A stretch of DNA of 5,168 nucleotides from Ekhidna sp. (GTDB lineage Bacteria > Bacteroidota > Bacteroidia > Cytophagales > Cyclobacteriaceae). Positions 1 through 5,158 of this stretch are shown here, one piece after another (position 1 is the stretch's first letter; each line of letters starts with the position of its first letter). The stretch spans positions 1 through 5,168 of the forward strand of contig JAPPDO010000053.1 of NCBI GenBank assembly GCA_028821635.1, read 5' to 3'. Position numbers and translations under genes: made by a program. Below the pieces are notes generated by a model. That model saw nothing but the letters and a program-made list of their open reading frames with translations, was not told where the DNA came from and searched no databases.

Positions 1-65
1 ACTCCGAAGGAGTTATCGGTCTATCAGGCATGTGATGCAGGAATACATTAAAATGCTTGAAAAGC
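1..65. other. Window edge: short unresolved stretch beyond coaD
   Basis: Three readings remain open and none is long enough to decide. (a) On the minus strand an ATG at 31-29 opens a frame MPDRPITPSE that runs off the window, 34 nt after the coaD stop; it would continue the operon and has ordinary codons. (b) On the plus strand, the frame from base 2 stays open to a TGA at 92-94, giving a basic tail ending KPRDRKAKMG that overlaps the end of coaD by 29 bp; its AGG, CGA and CGG arginine codons argue against it. (c) On the plus strand, the frame from base 1 ends at a TAA at 49-51. Bases 1-13 form a perfect 5-bp inverted repeat (ACTCC, GAA, GGAGT), possibly part of a longer hairpin cut by the edge. 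Confidence 0.3.
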
Positions 66-518
66 CTAGAGATCGTAAGGCAAAAATGGGCTGACATCTC
101 CTCCATACCTATGAACTTCCCGAATGATGCTTGAGCTAATCGGAGCCAATGACGGCGAGGTAATCAAGAAAATGGTCTCAAGCTCCTCATTGAGGTATTT
201 ATTGATTTGAGAGATGCTGTTCTCATACTCGAAATCAGTCGTATTTCTTAAGCCTCTTAAAAGAAATTTAGCATCATACTTTCTTGCTAGTTGCGCAGTA
301 AGTTCATCATATACCTCAACCTCTACGTGTGGCTCATCCGCAAAGGCGGTATTGATTTTCTCAACTATCCAGTCAATATCAAAATATCGCTTATTTTTTT
401 TGCTGTTGTGTCCGACGGAGATGACAATTCGATCGAAAATATGCCGACCTCTCATGACGATGTCATAATGCCCTCTGGTAAAGGGGTCAAAAGAGCCAGG
501 AAACAATGCAGTCTTCAT
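66..518 (-). CDS. coaD: Phosphopantetheine adenylyltransferase (PPAT)
   Basis: This cytoplasmic enzyme transfers an adenylyl group from ATP to 4'-phosphopantetheine, giving dephospho-CoA and pyrophosphate, the penultimate step of coenzyme A synthesis. The 150-residue protein has usual family length and is complete. Seen directly: the nucleotidyltransferase signature at residues 5-17 (FPGSFDP then TRGH, with the ATP-binding His17), lysines near residue 40-43 where the substrate-binding lysine lies, LLRGLRNTTDFEYE at 86-99 (the family's RGLR-x3-DFEYE, with Arg88 and Arg91), and ISSSIIRE at 127-134, matching the ISST-x-VR ATP-binding motif. The ATG start puts the signature directly at the N-terminus, as in other CoaD proteins. 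It lies 9 bp after the DUF3822 gene, so it is almost certainly translated from the same transcript. Nothing about it looks damaged. Confidence 0.97.
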   Translation of the reverse strand: MKTALFPGSFDPFTRGHYDIVMRGRHIFDRIVISVGHNSKKNKRYFDIDWIVEKINTAFADEPHVEVEVYDELTAQLARKYDAKFLLRGLRNTTDFEYENSISQINKYLNEELETIFLITSPSLAPISSSIIREVHRYGGDVSPFLPYDL

Positions 519-527
519 AATCGCTGT

Positions 528-1418
528 TTACATACAAAGGTAGCCGCCCATTATATCAAAATATTGATGATCTTCAACTTCATCAAACACATATCTAAAT
601 CTCAGAAAAGAGGCTTTCGACCCAAATGAAATGTTACGAATGTATTTTTTTAGTAATATCATCTGTTCGGAACTTGGCTTAATGAAGCCCCAAAGAAAAA
701 CGGGATGCTTTTTGTTATCCATACCTAATTCGCCAAAGACCAAAAGAATATATTTCAAATAATCCTGCTTCCTCCTGGCAGCGAATTGATTGTAGTACAG
801 AAGTTTATAGTTTTCTGTTACAAGGATGTGCAGAATGCCTCTGTCAATGTAACAATACATACCCTTCTCTTCAATATGATCCGAATGCTTTAAAATACCT
901 TCAACTAGTGCGCTTCCCTGATGAATAATATGAACCTTCTTTTTTTTATAAATGGATTCGATCCAACGGCACAGCCTGGTCTCCGCAGCAAAAACATTAA
1001 TGGCATCTACACTGATCTGCTTATAATAATTGACTTCTTCAAACGCGGTTTTAATTTCACTATTAAGTGCCAGATAATCTGCGGCACTCTCCTGCAAAAA
1101 CATACTGGTAGGGACAAAAGTGAATTTATGTGTCTTTAAGCAAAGTTTTACATCTTTCCAGAATCCGGCAATCAGAAATTCATGATTATCTAAAATTCGC
1201 TTAATCAGCCTTAAACGACCATTCACCGTCCTGATGCCCTCAAACCTATAGTCTTCAATGGCCACACATTGGTTGTTTTGAGAATCAATGACGGCAAACT
1301 GTAGATCATAAATTCCGACCTGCATGATAAGAGAATAGTGATCAAGTTCATCTATTGAGAACTTGGGGTCTTTTATACGCTTAATGCGTTTGTAGGTGGA
1401 TGTGTCCTTGACAGCCAA
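528..1418 (-). CDS. DUF3822 family protein
   Basis: A 296-residue soluble protein without signal peptide or membrane segment. It matches the Bacteroidota family DUF3822: FSIDELDHYSLIMQVG near 20-35, a strand pair FAVIDSQNNQCVAIEDYRFE at 41-60, FTFVPTSMF at 99-107, NQFAARRKQDYLKYILLVFGELGM at 210-233, and FLWGFIKP followed by KKYIRNISF at 241-265. As I recall, a Bacteroides member was solved and showed an actin-like (ASKHA) ATPase fold; biological function is unknown. The first usable start in frame is TTG (1418-1416); the nearest in-frame ATG is residue 32, which would cut off the first conserved strand. The TTG lies 6 nt past the upstream stop and 9 nt from a GGGAG. DUF3822 genes are often near rsmD and coaD in this phylum; here coaD follows directly with no rsmD between. 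Family call firm, start less so. Confidence 0.85.
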   Translation of the reverse strand: MAVKDTSTYKRIKRIKDPKFSIDELDHYSLIMQVGIYDLQFAVIDSQNNQCVAIEDYRFEGIRTVNGRLRLIKRILDNHEFLIAGFWKDVKLCLKTHKFTFVPTSMFLQESAADYLALNSEIKTAFEEVNYYKQISVDAINVFAAETRLCRWIESIYKKKKVHIIHQGSALVEGILKHSDHIEEKGMYCYIDRGILHILVTENYKLLYYNQFAARRKQDYLKYILLVFGELGMDNKKHPVFLWGFIKPSSEQMILLKKYIRNISFGSKASFLRFRYVFDEVEDHQYFDIMGGYLCM

Positions 1419-1424
1419 AATAGT

Positions 1425-2018
1425 TTACTCCCAATTACCGGCGGTAGTGACACTCGTGCGAGAACCAAATCTTAATGGCTTTCTTGTATTGTATTCGCTC
1501 TCTTCGTCCCTTGACGGATCTATCGGTTTTGGATTTTTGACTTCTATTGCATTCACCAAGAGGCCTGCTTTCGTAATCTTATCGGCCCAAACGTCAAATT
1601 TAGTTCGAGGTTCCACTCCCGGCACGAAGGGCAATGCAGACAAGTTAAAGTAAGGCCACTTATTTCCGGAAAAGAGGGAATCCACCACCAGTCGAGTGCC
1701 TAGCGTGTCATAGATCACCACTATGCTGTCTTTGCCATACGGAAGTGGGATGATGGTCTCACTCTTTTCAACCAAGTAAAACTTTCCGGTATCTATAAAA
1801 GAGATGAGTTTATCCCAGTCACTTGTGTACCGTCCATTTACTTTCATGTAGGCAACTTCAGCTTCACGAATCATTTTGAGTTGCTCTATAATCCGCGCTT
1901 CTATTGAAGCAATACGCTTATCTTCATCAATGGATGACTTGATGCTGTAAAATAAAAAGAAGGCCAATGATACCCATACTATGAACATGACCACAGAAAT
2001 AATTTTCATTTTTTTCAT
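1425..2018 (-). CDS. Single-pass membrane protein of unknown function, weakly pseudopilin-like
   Basis: I do not recognise a named family. The 197-residue protein starts with lysines followed by one hydrophobic segment at residues 6-25, best read as a membrane anchor with most of the protein outside the cytoplasm. A charged amphipathic helix follows (about 29-60, probably coiled coil), ending in EAEVAYMKVNGRYTSDWDKL (53-72). This resembles the A-x-x-x-Y-x-x-x-NGRYP pattern that follows the N-terminal helix of type II secretion pseudopilins, but there is no prepilin peptidase site, since no Gly-Phe/Met with Glu at +5 precedes the anchor. A beta-rich part (80-125) and a polar, probably disordered C-terminus (160-197) complete it. 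It is first in the cluster with the DUF3822 gene (6 bp away) and coaD. The ATG at 2018 gives MKKMK; a second ATG three codons in is equally possible. Confidence 0.8.
   Translation of the reverse strand: MKKMKIISVVMFIVWVSLAFFLFYSIKSSIDEDKRIASIEARIIEQLKMIREAEVAYMKVNGRYTSDWDKLISFIDTGKFYLVEKSETIIPLPYGKDSIVVIYDTLGTRLVVDSLFSGNKWPYFNLSALPFVPGVEPRTKFDVWADKITKAGLLVNAIEVKNPKPIDPSRDEESEYNTRKPLRFGSRTSVTTAGNWE
1428..1432 (-). promoter_or_regulatory. Shine-Dalgarno-like GGGAG supporting the TTG start
   Basis: GGGAG lies inside the last two sense codons (TGG GAG) of the upstream gene, 9 nt before the TTG proposed as start of the DUF3822 gene. Bacteroidota rarely depend on such sites, but with a non-ATG start and a 6-bp intergenic gap it suggests coupled translation of the two genes. 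It may also be a chance product of the Trp-Glu codons. Confidence 0.4.
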
Positions 2019-2042
2019 TTATCTTGCTTAACTAGGTTTTTA

Positions 2043-2050
2043 CAATTATA
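2043..2050 (-). promoter_or_regulatory. Possible -7 element for the three-gene cluster ending in coaD
   Basis: TATAATTG on the minus strand matches the Bacteroidota -7 consensus TAnnTTTG at all but one fixed position and lies 24 nt before the ATG at 2018. No convincing -33 TTTG is found 19-21 nt upstream. It is the best candidate in the 65-bp gap behind the Nudix gene; readthrough from the Nudix gene is the alternative. Confidence 0.27.
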
Positions 2051-2083
2051 AATATTTTAATACTGATTTTTGAAAAGTGAATC

Positions 2084-2581
2084 CTAATAAGCGTTAAAAG
2101 TAATCAAACCTTGAATATTGAGAATTTCTTTCCAGTCACTCGTTGAAGAAAAGATACTATGGAGGGCATCTTTCGGTATTTTTTCGATTTCTTGACAAGA
2201 TAAAAACCTTGCTTCCGTTAAAATTTGGTCTGATGAGCTTAATTCCGGATCGATTCCAAGTTTTAACTTACCTGAGCAATACTTAACAGTAAAGAACAGT
2301 TCAATAGCATGATACTGATTATCAATATATTCATTTGTAAATAGATATTCTCCAACATCTATAGTAAGGTTTGTCTCCTCCAGAAACTCTCTGCGTAAGG
2401 TCTCATGAAGACTTTGTCCAAACAACACCCCTCCACCGGGCGGAGACCATAAATATCTCCTTGGGCCTATAGAATGATGCCTTAACAATAGTATTTTCCT
2501 ATCCTTAACGAGAATGCCGCAAGCTCTTACTCTGACTTTCCCTGAAAACGGCGCTGTCTTTTCAATCTTTGTATCTGACAT
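2084..2581 (-). CDS. Nudix hydrolase
   Basis: A 165-residue cytoplasmic protein of the Nudix superfamily, Mg-dependent enzymes that cleave a nucleoside diphosphate linked to another group. The Nudix box occupies residues 50-72: Gly50, five residues, position 56, seven residues, then REFLEETNL. The metal-binding REFLEE (64-69) is intact. The usual first glutamate of the box is Gln56 and the late glycycl position is Asn71; both changes occur in active members, though Gln56 is less common. Before the box, RVRACGILVKDRKILLLRH (17-35) is the usual first strand pair, and LWSPPGGG (44-51) leads into the box. The substrate cannot be read from sequence; candidates include oxidised nucleotides, sugar nucleotides or mRNA caps. 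It diverges from the DUF1573 gene and lies 65 bp upstream of the membrane-protein gene on the same strand. The ATG start leaves about 15 extra N-terminal residues. Confidence 0.92.
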   Translation of the reverse strand: MSDTKIEKTAPFSGKVRVRACGILVKDRKILLLRHHSIGPRRYLWSPPGGGVLFGQSLHETLRREFLEETNLTIDVGEYLFTNEYIDNQYHAIELFFTVKYCSGKLKLGIDPELSSSDQILTEARFLSCQEIEKIPKDALHSIFSSTSDWKEILNIQGLITFNAY

Positions 2582-2599
2582 TTACAACTATTTAATCAT

Positions 2600-2607
2600 T
2601 ATTTTTG
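2600..2607 (+). promoter_or_regulatory. Bacteroidota -7 promoter element for the DUF1573 gene
   Basis: TATTTTTG matches the consensus TAnnTTTG exactly, 19 nt before the ATG at 2627, in the 45-bp gap between divergent genes. Upstream, TTTAC at 2581-2585 is only a weak -33 candidate and its spacing is a little short. The leader after it is A-rich (AAAAAATAAGAAA) with no Shine-Dalgarno, as is usual in this phylum. Confidence 0.5.
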
Positions 2608-2626
2608 CGAACTAAAAAATAAGAAA

Positions 2627-3067
2627 ATGAAAGCGAAACATTTATCATTAATTGTAACATTGTTTTTCAGCATCTCAACAATCTCTGCACAGGATAACAC
2701 GGAATCAGAAGGGGTACTCACCGGACCGAAGATTTTTTTTGCAAAAAAATCTTATGACTTCGGAGACATCGTGCAGGGAGAGAAGGTAGAATACGTATTT
2801 GAACTGGAAAACACGGGAAATGAGCCATTAATACTGACAGATGTCAAAACGACGTGCGGATGTACCGCACCGGAGTGGCCGAGAGAACCTATTGAGCCGG
2901 GACAGAAAGAATCCCTGAAAGTCGTCTTCAATAGTGCCGGAAAAGTTGGCATGCAAAACAAAGTGATCACTGTGATGTCCAATGCCGTGAACAGTCCGGC
3001 AAGAGTGAAGATTGTCACGAATGTTTTGACTAAAGACGCTGAAAGCGACTCCGGAGATAATCAATAA
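2627..3067 (+). CDS. Secreted DUF1573 domain protein
   Basis: A 146-residue exported protein. Residues 1-21 form a signal peptide (basic start, hydrophobic LSLIVTLFFSIS, likely cleavage after Ala21 in SAQ). The rest is one DUF1573 domain: AKKSYDFGDIVQGEKVEYVFELENTG spans 39-64, then the family hallmark TTCGCTAPEWP at 75-85 (Cys77, Cys79), the PIEPGQKESLKVVFNSAGKVGMQNK stretch at 88-112, and VMSNAVNSPARVKI at 116-129. The fold is a seven-strand immunoglobulin-like beta sandwich related to the ASH/Hydin family. Members are abundant in Bacteroidota envelopes, but no biochemical role is established. There is no lipobox, so the mature form is probably soluble in the periplasm or outside. It ends in an acidic tail (DAESDSGDNQ). 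It is the only complete plus-strand gene here and looks monocistronic, with its own -7 element and a convergent neighbour. Confidence 0.92.
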   Translation: MKAKHLSLIVTLFFSISTISAQDNTESEGVLTGPKIFFAKKSYDFGDIVQGEKVEYVFELENTGNEPLILTDVKTTCGCTAPEWPREPIEPGQKESLKVVFNSAGKVGMQNKVITVMSNAVNSPARVKIVTNVLTKDAESDSGDNQ

Positions 3068-3168
3068 ACATTGGTTCAATTTTCAAATGCAACTAACCTG
3101 TTATCAGGGATAAGTTGGTATTGAGAAAATGAATTAACTGGATGCTGCTTGATTATTAAATATACAAC

Positions 3169-3187
3169 TCCTACAATTTTGTTAGGA
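3169..3187 (+). terminator. Possible weak terminator hairpin after the DUF1573 gene
   Basis: TCCTACAA and TTG-T-TAGGA form an 8-bp stem with one bulged T and a TT loop, followed by TTCTT. It lies about 100 bp past the DUF1573 stop. The tight loop would open by a pair or two, the stem is AT-rich and the T-tract short, so it may work poorly or only with Rho. Confidence 0.3.
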
Positions 3188-3202
3188 TTCTTCAATCAGT
3201 GG

Positions 3203-3225
3203 TATGATTTAAGCCTGTAATCATA
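3203..3225. repeat. Inverted repeat in the convergent intergenic gap
   Basis: TATGATT and AATCATA are perfect 7-bp inverted arms around a 9-nt loop. No T-tract follows on either strand. It is one of several AT-rich hairpins in the 274-bp gap 3068-3341, in which I see no convincing gene. In such AT-rich DNA chance is a real explanation. Confidence 0.35.
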
Positions 3226-3256
3226 AGATGCTTGTCTTTCTTGTATGAAAATGAGC

Positions 3257-3284
3257 AGTCTTTCTTAATGGCTAGATAAAGACT
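3257..3284. repeat. Inverted repeat between the DUF1573 and protease genes
   Basis: AGTCTTT (3257-3263) and AAAGACT (3278-3284) are perfect 7-bp arms with a 14-nt loop. The palindrome CTAAT-A-ATTAG (3283-3293) overlaps the right arm, so two alternative structures compete. It lies 58 bp past the protease stop on the minus strand and could shape the transcript ends of the convergent pair. There is no strong T-tract on either side. Confidence 0.35.
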
Positions 3285-3341
3285 AATAATTAGATTCATT
3301 GCGTTTTGTAGCCTTCTTTAAAGCTAAACATCCATGAAGTC

Positions 3342-4580
3342 TTAAAAGCCTGTAGGCAGTGGTACTCCTCCTCCCCCCTCTTTAGTGCCCGTTGGTGCTA
3401 AACCTCCGGGTATAACAGCAAACCAACTGTATCGCCAGCCACTACAGCCACAAGCATTACAGGAACGATAGTTGATCTTAACGTTACTTCCTCTTGATAA
3501 ATTAGAGCGAATTAACAAGGTGTTATTGTTGCCGTTACGAATAGAAGAACCCGTAGCTGAGTACTGCCAGCGGCCTCCATTCAAGTCTCCGCAGCCTGAA
3601 GAACATGCAACTCTGAGATGATTCCAGGCATCTTCCAATAAACTGGTCGATGAGTTGTTCGGAAGCGAAATATTTTGTAAATAGTATCGGTAGTTTAGGT
3701 TAGGAATACCAACATCAAAATCTTCTTGCAGGGCAGTGCCGTTGCTTAATGTGGCTTTGACCCAGCCGTTGCCCATAGAATGTGAAGATTTGGCCCTTAC
3801 CGTAACGGAACTGTTGTTGCTGGAGACTATAGTTACGTTTGGAGAAGCAGTCCAGTTGGTTACGGCCACACTACCATCGCATGAGGCTGAGTAGTGAATC
3901 ATCTTTGATGAGTTGAAGCATAAATTAGAAATATCAGTAAATGTATCTCCACTATTGATAGTTCCCCCATAAATTTTTTGAATACCCTGAATATCATCTT
4001 TACTCAAAAACCTATGAGAGCCTGAGTAATATGCAAACATTAAGGCGTTTGGGTCTGAAGAGTGATTTAAACCTAAGGAATGACCTATCTCGTGAGCAGC
4101 CACCGTTACTAAGTCAATCGGTTGGCTGGATGTATTTCTTGTTTTAAGAGTCCACTTTTCGTCTTCATCAAAGTGAATGTCTCCCGCAATTGCACCGCCA
4201 TTTGGAGGTGGGAAAAAAGCGTGAGCCAAGACATTACCAGAACCATCAAATGGGAAATTATCACCATGATTATCGCTTCCCCAAAGAATTACTATGTCAG
4301 CACTTGATGCTGAACTTACTTTGGTGAAGTTAAGTGGTGTGACACAACTCCAGAGTTCAAACGCATCACGAACTGCCTGCTGTTCATTAGATCCGCTAAT
4401 ATCATTGGTTCCATTTTGGAAAAAATAAGTCAAACTATTTTTTGACCATTTATTGCCCTGAATTGAAAATCTGGCGGAGGAGTCACTAATAATGATTGGA
4501 CCATTATCGTATAAAACCTGACCAAAAATCCAAGATAAACTTATGATAAATATCAGAGAAAATAGCAATATTTTTTTCAT
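3342..4580 (-). CDS. Secreted karilysin-like matrix metalloprotease (peptidase M10A)
   Basis: A zinc endopeptidase predicted to act outside the cell. Domains in order: signal peptide 1-20 (cleavage before Gln21); short propeptide 21-about 36 beginning QVLYDNGP; MMP catalytic domain about 37-206; an Ig-like domain about 215-290; and a Cys- and Gly-rich tail to 412. Zinc ligands are His163, His167 and His173 with general base Glu164 in AAHEIGHSLGLNH; the Met-turn is Met181 in ALMFAYY. Structural zinc is expected at His105, Asp107, His120 and His136, and calcium at FDG (111-113) and FDEDE (137-141). The domain closes with LSKDDIQGIQKIYGG, as in animal MMPs. There is no PRCGxPD cysteine switch or hemopexin domain. 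From memory, the propeptide matches that of Tannerella karilysin (QRLYDNGP), where Asp25 binds the catalytic zinc; here the aspartate is also residue 25. The tail lacks KLIKK and any clear type IX sorting domain. Physiological substrate unknown. Confidence 0.95.
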   Translation of the reverse strand: MKKILLFSLIFIISLSWIFGQVLYDNGPIIISDSSARFSIQGNKWSKNSLTYFFQNGTNDISGSNEQQAVRDAFELWSCVTPLNFTKVSSASSADIVILWGSDNHGDNFPFDGSGNVLAHAFFPPPNGGAIAGDIHFDEDEKWTLKTRNTSSQPIDLVTVAAHEIGHSLGLNHSSDPNALMFAYYSGSHRFLSKDDIQGIQKIYGGTINSGDTFTDISNLCFNSSKMIHYSASCDGSVAVTNWTASPNVTIVSSNNSSVTVRAKSSHSMGNGWVKATLSNGTALQEDFDVGIPNLNYRYYLQNISLPNNSSTSLLEDAWNHLRVACSSGCGDLNGGRWQYSATGSSIRNGNNNTLLIRSNLSRGSNVKINYRSCNACGCSGWRYSWFAVIPGGLAPTGTKEGGGGVPLPTGF

Positions 4581-4602
4581 AACTACATGAATTTCAATCA
4601 GT

Positions 4603-4637
4603 GTAAACTAACTTAACTTTTCTTTCTATTCAAAAAA
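4603..4637 (-). promoter_or_regulatory. Possible promoter of the metalloprotease gene
   Basis: On the minus strand TTTTTTG (4637-4631) is followed after exactly 20 nt by TAGTTTAC (4610-4603), near the Bacteroidota pattern of a -33 TTTG and -7 TAnnTTTG. The -33 part fits well; the -7 part departs at two positions. It lies 22 nt before the ATG. If active, the protease could be transcribed separately from the lipoprotein gene upstream, or from both promoters. Confidence 0.35.
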
Positions 4638-4676
4638 CAGAAAAACACTTTAAAATTTATGTATTAATCAGTTTTA

Positions 4677-5132
4677 TTATTTAATTTTAGTTAATCTAAC
4701 ATCACAGCCTTCATAACAGGTGTAACTAACCGGCTTCAATTCCATTACTGAATTAGTGATAACGTAACTGTATGACAAGACATTTTTATCATAATCTTTA
4801 TTGCGATTATGTCTCGCCACAAAGCCCTCACAACCATATTTTAAGGTAACATAATCGTCAGATTCATCAGACGTTACTGTAAAAGTTCCTGTCTGACATT
4901 CTTCATGTTCACTGGAAACGAAATGCCCATCAGGCTTAAGTTCAAGAATATATCCATCATCAACCTTATTCCAGTTACTCTCCTCATTCCCCGTTGCTAG
5001 GCCAGAAAAAGAATAAAATTCGATAAGCTGCCAAGTCCCATAAATGGAGGTTCCTTGTTGTTCATTAACTTCCCCTTCATTACATCCTGTAATGAGGAAA
5101 AGCATTGATAAAATTAAAATCATATTTTTCAT
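4677..5132 (-). CDS. Small lipoprotein, probable beta-barrel; candidate protease inhibitor
   Basis: A 151-residue lipoprotein of no family I can name with certainty. Residues 1-16 are a lipoprotein signal peptide with lipobox ITG and lipidated Cys17. The mature N-terminus is acidic (CNEGEVNEQQ), loosely like the acidic signals that send Bacteroidota lipoproteins to the cell surface. YGTWQLIEF (31-39), YILELKPDGHF (61-71), a GTFTV strand (82-86), YVTLKYG (94-100), and the final VRLTKIK give the alternating strands of lipocalin-like proteins, which typically begin with GTWxL. Four mature cysteines besides Cys17 (79, 101, 139, 143) could form two disulfides. It lies 96 bp upstream of the metalloprotease on the same strand. 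In Tannerella, small lipoprotein inhibitors (potempins) are encoded just upstream of the proteases they block, potempin A being the one for karilysin; by position and type this could be an equivalent. That role is inference from context only. Confidence 0.85.
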   Translation of the reverse strand: MKNMILILSMLFLITGCNEGEVNEQQGTSIYGTWQLIEFYSFSGLATGNEESNWNKVDDGYILELKPDGHFVSSEHEECQTGTFTVTSDESDDYVTLKYGCEGFVARHNRNKDYDKNVLSYSYVITNSVMELKPVSYTCYEGCDVRLTKIK

Positions 5133-5150
5133 GTTAGTTTGTCTAGTTTA

Positions 5151-5158
5151 CTAATATA
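5151..5158 (-). promoter_or_regulatory. Possible -7 element for the lipoprotein gene
   Basis: TATATTAG on the minus strand differs from TAnnTTTG at one fixed position and lies 18 nt before the ATG at 5132. The expected -33 element would fall beyond the window end, so it cannot be checked here. Confidence 0.27.

Noticed and set aside
291..629. 112-codon plus-strand open frame opposite coaD
   Set aside because: It is antisense to a certain coaD gene, crosses into the end of the DUF3822 gene, and its translation has no recognisable domain or signal; it is a shadow frame.
1396..1653. 85-codon plus-strand open frame across the junction of two minus-strand genes
   Set aside because: It is antisense to coding sequence on both sides, with no promoter or start context and no family likeness.
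1425..2018. Type IV prepilin or true pseudopilin
   Set aside because: No prepilin peptidase site precedes the hydrophobic helix and there is no Glu at +5; only the AYMKVNGRY stretch is alike, so the gene was left as unknown.
2582..2626. Promoter for the Nudix gene on the minus strand
   Set aside because: No TAnnTTTG-like element with suitable spacing was found; the nearest, TAGTTG, lies only a few bases before the ATG.
2752..3079. Minus-strand open frames of 83 and 88 codons opposite the DUF1573 gene
   Set aside because: They lie wholly or almost wholly within a plus-strand gene with clear family motifs; their cysteines and histidines are by-products of the other frame.
3342..4580. Animal-type cysteine switch in the protease
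   Set aside because: No PRCGxPD or other cysteine occurs before the catalytic domain; the first cysteine is residue 79, inside it.
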